From Lachnospira sp. UBA2821 (GTDB lineage: Bacteria > Bacillota > Clostridia > Lachnospirales > Lachnospiraceae), in the NCBI GenBank assembly GCA_002351535.1, contig DEGR01000062.1:1-51018 (forward strand): DNA of 51,018 nucleotides. The letters run 5' to 3'. The notes beneath the pieces were generated by a model. That model had not been told where the DNA came from. It worked only from the letters and a program-made list of their open reading frames with translations, and did no database searches. The translations under genes were made by a program, and so were the position numbers. This document shows, piece by piece, positions 1 through 8,484 of this stretch (its first letter is position 1; every line of letters begins with the position of its first letter).

Positions 1-117
1 TCGAGGTTCTGAATAGTTACAATTCTTGTATAAATTATACTACACTTTTGGTTATTATTCCATGATAAAACGATAAAATCCGACATTTTTTTATGCACTT
101 TATAGTACAACAGAAAG
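1..117. other. intergenic region downstream of the iron alcohol dehydrogenase
   Basis: No gene is visible. I see no convincing terminator after the alcohol dehydrogenase. On the minus strand there is a perfect TATAAT at 34-39, but no good -35 hexamer 16-18 bp upstream of it, so a promoter for a gene beyond the left edge is possible but weak. Confidence 0.3.
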
Positions 118-1278
118 TTACAGACACATTCTATATATTTTTTCCACATCCTCAGCACTTAGTTTTACATATGCCCTGTCAGACAAGCCGCTCGTTCTTA
201 CTGCCTCTGCTGCCATCTTAGAAAGCTGGCTGTCATCAATTCCTACCTCGCCAAGTGTTGAAGGAAGCCCAAGTTCCTTAAAGAACTGCTCTGTCTTATC
301 TATCCCCTCGTTTGCAGCCTCATAATCATCTGTATTTTGTACATTCCACACATTTCTTGCATATGTTGCAAATCTTTTTACAGTCGCATCACTAAGAACA
401 TATCTCATCCACTTCGGAGTAAGGATAGCCAGCCCCTCCCCATGTGTAATGTCATAAAATGCTGAAAGTTCATGTTCTATTGGATGAACACTCCATGCTC
501 CTCCCTTACCGAATGTAAACAGATGATTGAGTGCTATCGAACTTGTCCACATAAGATTCGACCTTGCCTCATAATTATCCGGTTCTTTCATCGCTACCGG
601 ACCATATTTAAAACATGTTTTTAATGCTGCTTCACTTAGTCTGTCCGTAATATACGCACCGTCATTCGGCTGGAAATACTGCTCAAAAATATGCGATATT
701 ATATCCGCTGTTCCGGCTGCTGTCTGACGTGGTGGTAACGTAAACAGATAAGTTGGGTCACATACGGATAACTTAGGATATAATATAGGTGTGTTAATCT
801 CAAGTTTTTCTTTTGTCTCCTCATTGCTTATTACAGCACCCGGATTCATCTCTGAGCCTGTTGCACATATTGTAAGAACAGTAAATACAGGTAATGCTTT
901 AACAGCCTTTGTCTTATCAAGCACAAGGTCCCATGGGTCTCCATCGTAAAATGCCGAACATGCTATATGTTTGGATGCATCTATCGTACTTCCCCCTCCT
1001 ACCGCAAGCACAGCATTGATACCATTCTCTTTACATATCGCAGCGCCCTTTCTAACTGATGAAAGCTTAGGATTAGGCTCTATTCCCGGCAGTTCAAATA
1101 TCTCAAATCCTTTCAGTACATCATATATCTTATCATAAAGACCGGTTTTCTTAATACTTCCTCCGCCATACACAAGGAGAACTTTCTTTCCGACTTTGCC
1201 TATCTCCTCTGCCAGACATTCTACCTGTCCTTTTCCAAATCTGATATCCGTAGGTACACAGTAATTATAGTTATTCAT
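118..1278 (-). CDS. iron-containing alcohol dehydrogenase (YqhD/BdhA type)
   Basis: 386-aa NAD(P)H-dependent group III alcohol dehydrogenase, cytosolic, expected to interconvert an aldehyde and its alcohol. The N-terminal half has the GGGS nucleotide-binding turn (GGGSIKKTG and later AVGGGSTIDASK). The C-terminal half shows the metal-ligand pattern: Asp and His in ADIISHIFEQ, His in HPIEHELS and His in DITHGEG. An ATG lies two codons further upstream at 1284, but the AAGGAGAG ribosome site is 2 nt from that ATG and 8 nt from the one at 1278, so 1278 is preferred. It is the last gene of the run that starts with the OCD-family gene at 5894. There it could reduce an aldehyde released by the flavo-iron-sulfur oxidase next to it; that link is inferred from position only. 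The family call is firm, the substrate is unknown. Confidence 0.9.
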   Translation of the reverse strand: MNNYNYCVPTDIRFGKGQVECLAEEIGKVGKKVLLVYGGGSIKKTGLYDKIYDVLKGFEIFELPGIEPNPKLSSVRKGAAICKENGINAVLAVGGGSTIDASKHIACSAFYDGDPWDLVLDKTKAVKALPVFTVLTICATGSEMNPGAVISNEETKEKLEINTPILYPKLSVCDPTYLFTLPPRQTAAGTADIISHIFEQYFQPNDGAYITDRLSEAALKTCFKYGPVAMKEPDNYEARSNLMWTSSIALNHLFTFGKGGAWSVHPIEHELSAFYDITHGEGLAILTPKWMRYVLSDATVKRFATYARNVWNVQNTDDYEAANEGIDKTEQFFKELGLPSTLGEVGIDDSQLSKMAAEAVRTSGLSDRAYVKLSAEDVEKIYRMCL

Positions 1279-1306
1279 ATGCATCTCTCCTTGCTAAACT
1301 GCTATA

Positions 1307-2440
1307 TTATATCTTTGCTTTGAACCTGTCATACCTGAGTGGTGACAAATCAACATCCGTTGTTCCTGTAGCTATTAACTGTGCAAGCTGGTGGCCAACT
1401 GCCGGTCCTATTCCAAATCCATGTCCTGACATTCCGCATGATGTATAGAGTCCGGGAACCTCATCTATTGCCCCGACTACAGCCACACCATCCGCAGACT
1501 TATCACTCCAGCCGCCCCATGTTCTTACAATCTTTGCATTGGCAAGGTCCGGAAAATATTTCATAATTCCTCTACATATACATGGTGCTGTTTTAGCACT
1601 TGATACAGGTGTTCCATTATCCTTGTTAAATGGTTCAAGTCCAGATGAACCACCGAATACAAACGAACCATGCTTTGTCTGATGTCCATAGAAATCTGCC
1701 TCTGCAGTTCCTAACATCTGGTCAAACATATATGGCTCTGCTTCTGTTACAAGACATTCAAGAAGCGACCTGGTCATAGGTACATCTATACCTACACTTC
1801 CAAGTATCGGTCTGCTGTCAAAGCCTGCCGCAACTATAACATTTTCTGCTTCATATGTATTTCCTGCGGCTGTTAATACTTTTCTCACACGTCCTTTAAC
1901 TGTCTTTAATTCCAACACTTTTTCCCCTGATATAAACCTTGCACCAAGCTTTCTGGCTGCCTTATAAAATCCAAGTGTTGTTGTAAGCGGATTAGCATGT
2001 CCGTCTGTAGGACACCAGCTTGCACATGTCACTTCTTCTGACAGATACGGATTAATCTGTCTTACCTCTTCTCCGTCTATCATCCTTACATCAAGCCCGC
2101 ATCCTCTTGCATTGTTGGCAAGGTTCGTAAGAATTTCTTTATGTTTTTCATTTTTACCAAGTCTTAAATTGCCATCCTGATGGTACTCACAATCTACCTC
2201 AAGTTCTTCTGATAAATGTGGCCACAGATTCTTAATGCCATACATTACAAGCGGAAGCTCCCTTACATCTCTTCCTGACTGACGTACACCACCACCATTA
2301 CGGCTTGAACCGCCATTTCCTATATGGTCACTTCCTTCTAACACGATTACGCTAAGGCCTCTCTGTGCAAGATAATATGCAGCGGAATTACCAATCACAC
2401 CACCACCAATTACAATTACTTCTGCTGTATTATTACTCAT
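1307..2440 (-). CDS. FAD-dependent amine/amino-acid oxidoreductase, DAO family (HcnC/OoxB-like subunit)
   Basis: 377 aa. The N-terminal dinucleotide fold GGGVIGNSAAYYLAQRG binds FAD. The rest fits the D-amino-acid oxidase / sarcosine oxidase beta / glycine oxidase superfamily, including the C-terminal FAD-contacting stretch CGMSGHGFGIGPAVG. It is probably the substrate-oxidising subunit of a heteromeric dehydrogenase with the three upstream genes, analogous to HcnC, OoxB/NoxB or hydroxyproline dehydrogenase subunits. Three in-frame ATGs cluster at the start. The GGAGG site is directly before the first and 9 nt before the one at 2440, so 2440 is chosen. The start overlaps the stop of the BFD gene by 8 nt, indicating translational coupling. 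The amine substrate cannot be read from sequence. Confidence 0.87.
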   Translation of the reverse strand: MSNNTAEVIVIGGGVIGNSAAYYLAQRGLSVIVLEGSDHIGNGGSSRNGGGVRQSGRDVRELPLVMYGIKNLWPHLSEELEVDCEYHQDGNLRLGKNEKHKEILTNLANNARGCGLDVRMIDGEEVRQINPYLSEEVTCASWCPTDGHANPLTTTLGFYKAARKLGARFISGEKVLELKTVKGRVRKVLTAAGNTYEAENVIVAAGFDSRPILGSVGIDVPMTRSLLECLVTEAEPYMFDQMLGTAEADFYGHQTKHGSFVFGGSSGLEPFNKDNGTPVSSAKTAPCICRGIMKYFPDLANAKIVRTWGGWSDKSADGVAVVGAIDEVPGLYTSCGMSGHGFGIGPAVGHQLAQLIATGTTDVDLSPLRYDRFKAKI

Positions 2441-2771
2441 AATCATCATCCTCCTTTGCCTCATTTGCAAAGATTCGCATCTCTATCGGTCTCATAGGTA
2501 CTCTGCTTGTTGCCGGCTCCAATTCGGCGGGCGATACATTAAGTTCCCTCGCCACTATGCTTTTAACAAGTTTTGAACATGTCTGTCCCTGGCAAAGTCC
2601 CATTCCGGTACGCAGATATCTTCTTATCTCAGTAAGAGTCCACATTCCGTCATGAACTGCTTTTCTTATCTCCCCCTTAGTTATCTCCTCGCAACGGCAT
2701 ATAAGCATATCATCATCCGGTGCCGGTACAAATGGTCCTATATCTCTGTTTCTGTCATTAACTGAATTCAT
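2433..2771 (-). CDS. BFD-like [2Fe-2S]-binding protein
   Basis: Small 112-aa protein with the bacterioferritin-associated-ferredoxin type cluster motif: CRC at residues 25-27 and CQGQTC at residues 60-65. In opine oxidase and HcnB homologues this domain is commonly fused to the C-terminus of the pyridine-nucleotide-like flavoprotein subunit. Here it is a separate gene directly after that subunit, so it probably relays electrons inside the complex. An ATG two codons upstream (2777) lies 1 nt from the GGAGG site; the one at 2771 is 7 nt away and is preferred. It overlaps the next gene by 8 nt. Confidence 0.85.
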   Translation of the reverse strand: MNSVNDRNRDIGPFVPAPDDDMLICRCEEITKGEIRKAVHDGMWTLTEIRRYLRTGMGLCQGQTCSKLVKSIVARELNVSPAELEPATSRVPMRPIEMRIFANEAKEDDDYE

Positions 2772-2798
2772 AGCCATACCTCCTATTTCTAACACTTT

Positions 2799-4379
2799 TT
2801 ACACTGTTGCCCTGAAGAATCTTGCCTTCATTGCATATTCTTTTGGAACTCTCATTGTAAGAAGATTCGTCTTATCAAATGCTTTTGCACTCCTTACATT
2901 TACAACTTCTGCGTCGCATACTTTTTTGCCATTACGTCCAAGTGCAATTCCTTTGGCACCTTCCTTTGGCAGTGGAAGAAATTCATATGGAAGTGTAACT
3001 GTAGCTGTTCCGTCTCCGCAATCCTCGTCAACAAGGAATATAGCCTGTCCTGAACAGCTTGCTACACACATTCCGCAATTAATACACTCAGATTCCGGTA
3101 CAACTATTGGAAGTGAAGTAATATTATCACCTATAGAAATGCATTTCTTAGGACATGCGTCCTGACATGGGTTACATGGAATATTCTGCGTACACTCCAT
3201 AACCGGATGTATTCCAACTTTATGCGTTACTCCGGGATAACGCTCAATCTCATCATCAGCCACATATCCTTTCTTAAGAAGATTCATTGATACATCTATT
3301 CCCTCTTCTGTCTTCTCTACAAGCTTTCCTCTGTTCTCAGGTGCGAACATTCCCTGCCTGAGACCGTCAAGAGCTTTCTCAAGAGATTCTACATTTCTGT
3401 TCATATCATCTTCGTCAGTATATCCGAGGTATTCGGCTGCAACAATTCCAGCCATACGTCCTTCTATCATGGCTGAGCTTGCTTCTTCAATTCCCGATAC
3501 ATCTCCTGCAACAAATACACCCGGAAGAGATGTTCTTCCATATTCATCACATATAGGAACCTGACCGCCTCTCTTAGGGTTATCCTCCATCTTCGCACCT
3601 GCCATCTTAAGAAGCTGTGACATTGGAGATAATCCGACTGCAAGGCATATTGTATCTACGTCAAAATGTTTTTCTGTTCCCGGTATGAACTTAAATGAAC
3701 TGTCAACCTCTGCAATAGTTACTCCGGTTACACACTCATCACCTTCTGCCTCCACTATAGTATGCGACAGATAAAACGGTACTCCGGTTCTTGCAACTTT
3801 TGCCGCATGAACACCATAACCACCTACTCTCGTTGCGGCATCTACCAGAGCCACAACTTCGCATCCACACTGCATAAGCTGAAATGATACTACAAGTCCT
3901 ACATTTCCTGAGCCAAGCATAAGAACTTTTTTACCCGGTTTAACACCATGAAGGTTCATCATCGTCTGTGCCGCTCCTGCTCCAATTACACCCGGTAAAG
4001 TCCAGCCCGGAAAAGTTACCATATTTTCAGCAGCACCGGTTGCAATTATTACTGAATCTCCTTTATAATGATGAATCTCTTCACCAATCTTAACTACAAC
4101 CTCTTTATCCTGATACAGTCCGATAACCGTTGCATTAAGCACAACCTTTACTCCTGCTTCAGCCGCTTCTTCGAGAAGCTGTTTACCGATATTAAAACCT
4201 CTTACCTTTGCCCTATGCTCTTTTGAACCAAAGAATTTATGTATCTGTTTGAATAACTGTCCTCCGGGTTTCTCATTTTCATCAAAAACAACTACTTCCA
4301 TTCCTCTTTTAGCCGCCTCAACAGCCGCAGACAATCCGGAAGGTCCGGCACCTACTATAATCAAATCATATCTCTTCAT
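2799..4379 (-). CDS. FAD/NAD(P)-binding oxidoreductase with two [4Fe-4S] motifs (HcnB/OoxA-like subunit)
   Basis: 526 aa. A first Rossmann motif at residues 6-20 (VGAGPSGLSAAVEAAKRG) and a second (MLGSGNVGLVVSFQL) make a two-dinucleotide-binding flavoprotein of the HcnB / opine oxidase A / sarcosine oxidase alpha type. ATGAAENM and FVAGDVSG are the usual FAD contacts. Near residues 390-450 sits a bacterial ferredoxin-like insert with Cys spacings Cx5Cx2Cx3CP and Cx2Cx2Cx3C, expected to carry two [4Fe-4S] clusters. It probably passes electrons from the amine-oxidising flavoprotein to an acceptor through the ferredoxin-like partners. It lies between the small [2Fe-2S] ferredoxin gene and the BFD gene. 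The ribosome site is GGAG, 7 nt before the ATG. Confidence 0.87.
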   Translation of the reverse strand: MKRYDLIIVGAGPSGLSAAVEAAKRGMEVVVFDENEKPGGQLFKQIHKFFGSKEHRAKVRGFNIGKQLLEEAAEAGVKVVLNATVIGLYQDKEVVVKIGEEIHHYKGDSVIIATGAAENMVTFPGWTLPGVIGAGAAQTMMNLHGVKPGKKVLMLGSGNVGLVVSFQLMQCGCEVVALVDAATRVGGYGVHAAKVARTGVPFYLSHTIVEAEGDECVTGVTIAEVDSSFKFIPGTEKHFDVDTICLAVGLSPMSQLLKMAGAKMEDNPKRGGQVPICDEYGRTSLPGVFVAGDVSGIEEASSAMIEGRMAGIVAAEYLGYTDEDDMNRNVESLEKALDGLRQGMFAPENRGKLVEKTEEGIDVSMNLLKKGYVADDEIERYPGVTHKVGIHPVMECTQNIPCNPCQDACPKKCISIGDNITSLPIVVPESECINCGMCVASCSGQAIFLVDEDCGDGTATVTLPYEFLPLPKEGAKGIALGRNGKKVCDAEVVNVRSAKAFDKTNLLTMRVPKEYAMKARFFRATV

Positions 4380-4418
4380 AACTATTCTCCATTTCTTTAC
4401 TGCTAATCTACAGGTTAT

Positions 4419-4745
4419 CTATACATCAAATGGTTTGTCACTTGCACCGTACTGTGTCTTTACATCCATACCTTCCTTTAATGGTGTTATACATGTCCTT
4501 ACATTCGGTACACCGTCAACAACCATAACACAGTCTGTACAACGTCCTATCGCACAAAATATTCCTCTTGGCTTATGCTCCTTCTTAGTATATCTGTGAA
4601 CCATAAGTCCTGCTGCCTTTAATGCTGCTGCAATAGGTTCACCCTCATATCCCTCTACTTCTTTTCCGTCAAATGTAAAAGTTATTTTCTTACCTTTTTC
4701 CTGAACACCTAATATTGGATGCTCTTCTATTCTTCTCTCTGTCAT
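4419..4745 (-). CDS. [2Fe-2S] plant-type ferredoxin subunit (HcnA-like)
   Basis: 108 aa. The beta-grasp ferredoxin fold carries Cys64, Cys69, Cys72 and Cys85 (CxxxxCxxC then C 13 residues later), the pattern of HcnA and of the N-terminal domain of heterotetrameric sarcosine oxidase alpha. It is expected to be the small electron-transfer subunit of the neighbouring flavoprotein complex. It starts from AAGGAGG 6 nt before the ATG and follows the OCD-family gene by 15 nt, so the two are cotranscribed. Confidence 0.87.
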   Translation of the reverse strand: MTERRIEEHPILGVQEKGKKITFTFDGKEVEGYEGEPIAAALKAAGLMVHRYTKKEHKPRGIFCAIGRCTDCVMVVDGVPNVRTCITPLKEGMDVKTQYGASDKPFDV

Positions 4746-4760
4746 AATAATCCTCCTTCG

Positions 4761-5894
4761 CTAATGCATATCCGGTGTTTCCCATAGTCTTAACTTTGTT
4801 CCAAGTCCAAGTTCTTTTGCCTTGTCATAACATACTTTTCCCCATGCCACATCTTCGACCGGCATGCCGCCTACTGAATATACAAATATCTGGTTGTCAT
4901 CTGTTCTTCCCGGCTTCTTTCCATATATTATGTCTCCGAGGTCAATAATATCATCCATGGTTATTATTCCGTCATGAACCATATCTGTGAATTTAGAACC
5001 AATAATATTATTTGCACCAAATGACGGATATGGAAATTCTTCTGCCCATGCTTCATATAGCTTAATATTGTCAACTACAAGTGTGCATTCTTTCAATTCG
5101 CTGCTGTCCATATCAAATGCACTTACACCCACAAGCACTGCTCCGGGCTTTATCCATTCTTTCCTGACAAACGGATATGTTGATGGGTCTGTACTTCCCG
5201 AATTCGCAAATGACACAACATCCGCATCCTTAAGAAGTTCTTCTACGGTATCAACCGCTTCAACATTCTTAATATCAGGATATTCTTCCTTTACATAATC
5301 TATAAATTTATTAAGTGATGTCTTTCCTCTTCCTTTAACTTTCAATGTTGTAATTCCCGGACACGTTGCCATTATCGCTGCCAGTGATGTCTTACCCATT
5401 ACACCCGGCCCGCATATCCCGCATATCTTAGCATCTTTTTTTACAAGATACTTAATTCCGACTCCCGGAATTGCCCCGGTTCTGTATGCACTTAGAAGAT
5501 TTGCACTCATAAGAGCCAATGGTGCTCCCGTCTCCTTATCATTTAACATAAGTGTAAGTATCGACCTTGGAAGCCCTTTCTGCTTATTTGTCATGTTCGA
5601 GCCATACCATTTCATTCCCATCATATCAAACGAACCACCTATGTATGCCGGCATAGCCATGAATCTTCTGTCATCACCCTCATCAAGCGGCATATTCTTA
5701 AATGGTGATGTCTTTGGAAACGATACCTGACTTCCATGTGAATTATGATTTTCACCACCCATCACATAATCACCTGAGTTCAGACACTTGACAACTTCTT
5801 CCATAGCTTCTATGCAGGAAGCCATATCTTTAACGCCGGCCTTTATCATGTCCTCCTCACTTAAAAATAAAAAATCTATTGTAGGATAACTCAT
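4761..5894 (-). CDS. ornithine cyclodeaminase / mu-crystallin family protein, copy 1
   Basis: 377 aa. A Rossmann nucleotide-binding segment contains CGPGVMG near residue 160, and the RSILTLMLND...LALMSANLLSAYRTGA block is typical of the ornithine cyclodeaminase/mu-crystallin superfamily. Members deaminate-cyclise ornithine, reduce cyclic imines such as pyrroline-2-carboxylate, or oxidise amino acids; some database members of this length are labelled tyramine oxidase subunit B. The exact reaction is not decidable here. It is the first gene of the oxidase transcript, with its own promoter and a terminator-like leader hairpin. It is paralogous to the gene at 6186-7334. The ribosome site AAGGAGG is 8 nt before the ATG. 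Confidence 0.83.
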   Translation of the reverse strand: MSYPTIDFLFLSEEDMIKAGVKDMASCIEAMEEVVKCLNSGDYVMGGENHNSHGSQVSFPKTSPFKNMPLDEGDDRRFMAMPAYIGGSFDMMGMKWYGSNMTNKQKGLPRSILTLMLNDKETGAPLALMSANLLSAYRTGAIPGVGIKYLVKKDAKICGICGPGVMGKTSLAAIMATCPGITTLKVKGRGKTSLNKFIDYVKEEYPDIKNVEAVDTVEELLKDADVVSFANSGSTDPSTYPFVRKEWIKPGAVLVGVSAFDMDSSELKECTLVVDNIKLYEAWAEEFPYPSFGANNIIGSKFTDMVHDGIITMDDIIDLGDIIYGKKPGRTDDNQIFVYSVGGMPVEDVAWGKVCYDKAKELGLGTKLRLWETPDMH

Positions 5895-5933
5895 TTTTAA
5901 TTCCTCCTTTTCGTACTTATGTACTCAGATAAC

Positions 5934-5972
5934 AAAAAAGCGGCGGATACTTATTATTAAGCTCCGTCGCTT
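5934..5972 (-). terminator. terminator-like hairpin in the leader of OCD copy 1 (possible attenuator)
   Basis: On the minus strand a 10-bp stem (AAGCGACGGA / TCCGCCGCTT, one A-C mismatch) is followed directly by a run of T. It lies about 40 nt before the start codon at 5894 and downstream of the candidate promoter at 6054-6081, so it would stop or attenuate transcription before the first gene. It could instead be a second terminator for readthrough from 6186. Confidence 0.55.
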
Positions 5973-6053
5973 CTTATGATGATAATTTACATCTAAAATG
6001 CTACCTTATCAATTACTTATATTCACCATTTTTATAATTATTTTTAAATATGC

Positions 6054-6081
6054 ATGATACTTTTTAAGTATTTTTTGTCAG
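6054..6081 (-). promoter_or_regulatory. candidate vegetative promoter for the OCD1-oxidase-adh transcript
   Basis: Minus strand: CTGACA (6076-6081), 16-bp spacer, TATCAT (6054-6059). The spacer holds a 6-bp inverted repeat, ATACTT-aaa-AAGTAT, that could be an operator. It is downstream of the terminator that closes the preceding transcript, which supports a new start here. Confidence 0.5.
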
Positions 6082-6109
6082 TTTATCATTTTGATTTTAT
6101 ATTTTTTAC

Positions 6110-6162
6110 AAAAAAATTCCGGCAACGCATATATTTGATTCTGAATATATACGCATGCCGGC
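6110..6162 (-). terminator. intrinsic terminator after OCD copy 2
   Basis: Minus strand: a long imperfect stem closed by CCGGC/GCCGG and continuing through an AT-rich paired segment, followed by AATTTTTTTG. It begins about 25 nt after the stop at 6186 and separates the P-II/Pot transcript from the oxidase transcript. Confidence 0.75.
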
Positions 6163-6185
6163 AGACAAATAGTTCGCAACACTTC

Positions 6186-7334
6186 TTACTTCATATATGG
6201 CTCATCCCACAGGTTGAGCTTTGTACCGATACCCTTTTTCAGTGCATTTTTATAACAGTCATATCCCCATGCCACGTCCTCAATAGGCATTCCTCCACTT
6301 GAACACATAACTATCTCATCGTGACTTTTTCTTCCAGGTACAATTCCATTAACGATGTCACACAGATTAAGTACCTGTTCTCTCTTAATCTTTCCTTCTC
6401 TTACAAGATGTACAAAATGTATACCCATTATTATCCATTCTCTCTTATTTCCAAGCTCATCCACCGGACCTCTGGCAATAAAGTTATTGAGATATTTCTC
6501 ATACATTCCATAATTATCGACCACCATCGTTGTCTTTGTTAACTCATCAAAGTTCCTGTACAAAAATGTGCTCATCGAAAAGATTGAAGCTCCCTTTTTG
6601 AACCAGTCAAGATGAAATTCTTCCGCTTTGTCGGCTGCAACCGACATTGCCTCACTCACTACATCAGCATCTTTACATGCCTCTTTAAGTGTGTCACATA
6701 TTTCTATTTCCTTTATCTGAGGATATGTATCTTCTATAAACTTCTTCATCGCCAAGGTTGATGCCGAAGTTGGCGAACTTCCTTTTATCTTAATCTTCTC
6801 GATTTCAGGTAATACTGCCATGTAACACATAAGTGCACATCTGTTAATTACGCCGGGACCAAGAATTGACAGAACCTTTGAATCCTTATTGGCAAGATAC
6901 GAAGCTGCCATTGCAGGCATGGCGCCTGTCCTCATTGAACTCAAAAGATTTGCAGACATATATGCAAGCGGTGCGCCTGTATCAACATCATTCAGTGTCG
7001 CCATAAGAATTGACCTTGGAAGTCCCTTTTTAATATTGTCGTGATTTGAGCCATACCATTTCTGACCGGCTACATGGAATCTTCCACCCAGATAAGCAGG
7101 CATGGCATTGAATCTTCTGTCCGGTCCATTATCTAACGGAAACCCTTCTATATCCCTTGCTTTAGGAAAGTTCATCTGAAGACCATGCTCATCATTTTTT
7201 GGTCCTCCAAGAAGAAAATCCTTCTTTCCAAAAAGACTCATAACATCCCTCATAGTCTCTACACATGAGGCAGCATCTAAAACACCTGCCTCGATCATAT
7301 CCTTTTCACTTAAATATAAAAAATCAATACCCAT
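6186..7334 (-). CDS. ornithine cyclodeaminase / mu-crystallin family protein, copy 2
   Basis: 382 aa, clearly paralogous to the 377-aa protein at 4761-5894 (shared FLYLSEKDMIEAGV, PLDNGPDRRFNAMPAYLGG, RSILMATLNDVDTGAPLAYM and C-terminal GGMPIEDVAWG blocks). The nucleotide-binding turn reads LGPGVIN where copy 1 has CGPGVMG: the last Gly is Asn. Cofactor specificity or activity may therefore differ. It is the last gene of the P-II/Pot transcript, 71 nt after potD, with a small GGGCA/TGCCC hairpin in that gap, and is followed by a strong terminator. The reaction is not assigned. Confidence 0.82.
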   Translation of the reverse strand: MGIDFLYLSEKDMIEAGVLDAASCVETMRDVMSLFGKKDFLLGGPKNDEHGLQMNFPKARDIEGFPLDNGPDRRFNAMPAYLGGRFHVAGQKWYGSNHDNIKKGLPRSILMATLNDVDTGAPLAYMSANLLSSMRTGAMPAMAASYLANKDSKVLSILGPGVINRCALMCYMAVLPEIEKIKIKGSSPTSASTLAMKKFIEDTYPQIKEIEICDTLKEACKDADVVSEAMSVAADKAEEFHLDWFKKGASIFSMSTFLYRNFDELTKTTMVVDNYGMYEKYLNNFIARGPVDELGNKREWIIMGIHFVHLVREGKIKREQVLNLCDIVNGIVPGRKSHDEIVMCSSGGMPIEDVAWGYDCYKNALKKGIGTKLNLWDEPYMK

Positions 7335-7405
7335 GCCTTTTCTCCATTCCAGGGCAGCCTTATGCCCTTATATGTCCGTTCATAAAAATCTTCAACAAGC
7401 CTGCA

Positions 7406-8479
7406 CTATTTCTTTAACTTAGTCCACATTTCACTATATTTATCAAGTATGTCACTATCAAGATTCTTTACATAAGACCCTTTCTTAATAACATCTTCAG
7501 GAGGATTCTTAGCAGGATTGCTGCTATATTCCTCTCCCATTTCTTCTATGGCTTTTGTATTTGCACACAGATATGGGAATTCTTTCAATACGAGAACCAT
7601 ATTGTCAGGGTCCATCATAAAGTTAATGAACTTGATTGCATTATCATAATTTGGTGAATCTTTAGTTATACACCAGTTATCGAAGAACAGGTATGGTCCT
7701 TCCTCCGGATATACAACTTCAACGTCAGGATTCTCATCCATTGCCATGGCAACCTCTGCACTCCATATCATACCTGCCGAGCAGTCACCGGATATAATCG
7801 CACTCTTAGGTGAATCAGAATCATATAACACGACATTTTTCTTAAGCTGTTTTAACTTTTCTTCTGTTTTCTTAAGCTTGTCCTTATCAGTCTCATTAAA
7901 ATCATAGCCAAGTGCTTTATTTGTCATACCAATAACAGCTCTGAAATCATCAAGTACAACCAGCTTGCCTTCCAGAGAAGAGTCAAACAAGTCTGCATAG
8001 CTTTTAATATCTTTATCTATTTTTTTTGTATTGACTACGATTGCTCCTGCACCTCCAAGGTATGGTACTGAGTACACATTACCCGGGTCATAATCAGGAT
8101 TCTTATAACTATCTCCTATATTTGAAAAGTTGGGAAGTTTATCAAAGTCCAGTTTCTCAAGCATATTCTGTGATATCATCTGTTCTACCATATAATCACT
8201 TGGCTGTACTATATCATATGCCCCTGCCGACTCCGATTTAACCTTCGACAGCATATCCTCATTAGACGAATATGTAGACACATTTACCTTTATTCCTGTC
8301 TCTTTCTCAAACTTCTTAATAACAGAATCAGGTACATATTCTGTCCAAACAAATATATTAAGTTCTCCATTTTTACCTGCTGAACTGTCACTTCCGCCAC
8401 AGCCTGTAAATACCGAAAGTGCCATTGCTCCGGTAAGTGCAATACTTAATGCCCTCTTAAATAATTTTCCTCTGCTCAT
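7406..8479 (-). CDS. potD: spermidine/putrescine-type ABC transporter substrate-binding lipoprotein (PotD family)
   Basis: 357 aa. It has a basic N-terminus, a hydrophobic core and the lipobox FTGC, so the mature protein would be a lipid-anchored extracellular binding protein. The mature part begins with LNIFVWTEYVPDSVIKKFEKETG, typical of PotD/PotF. It captures the substrate for PotABC. PotD homologues also bind substrates other than polyamines, and the linked oxidase and OCD-family genes make an amino-acid derivative possible. An upstream GTG (8488) would overlap potC; the ATG at 8479, preceded by AAAGGAAAG, is preferred. Confidence 0.87.
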   Translation of the reverse strand: MSRGKLFKRALSIALTGAMALSVFTGCGGSDSSAGKNGELNIFVWTEYVPDSVIKKFEKETGIKVNVSTYSSNEDMLSKVKSESAGAYDIVQPSDYMVEQMISQNMLEKLDFDKLPNFSNIGDSYKNPDYDPGNVYSVPYLGGAGAIVVNTKKIDKDIKSYADLFDSSLEGKLVVLDDFRAVIGMTNKALGYDFNETDKDKLKKTEEKLKQLKKNVVLYDSDSPKSAIISGDCSAGMIWSAEVAMAMDENPDVEVVYPEEGPYLFFDNWCITKDSPNYDNAIKFINFMMDPDNMVLVLKEFPYLCANTKAIEEMGEEYSSNPAKNPPEDVIKKGSYVKNLDSDILDKYSEMWTKLKK

Positions 8480-8484
8480 AATAA

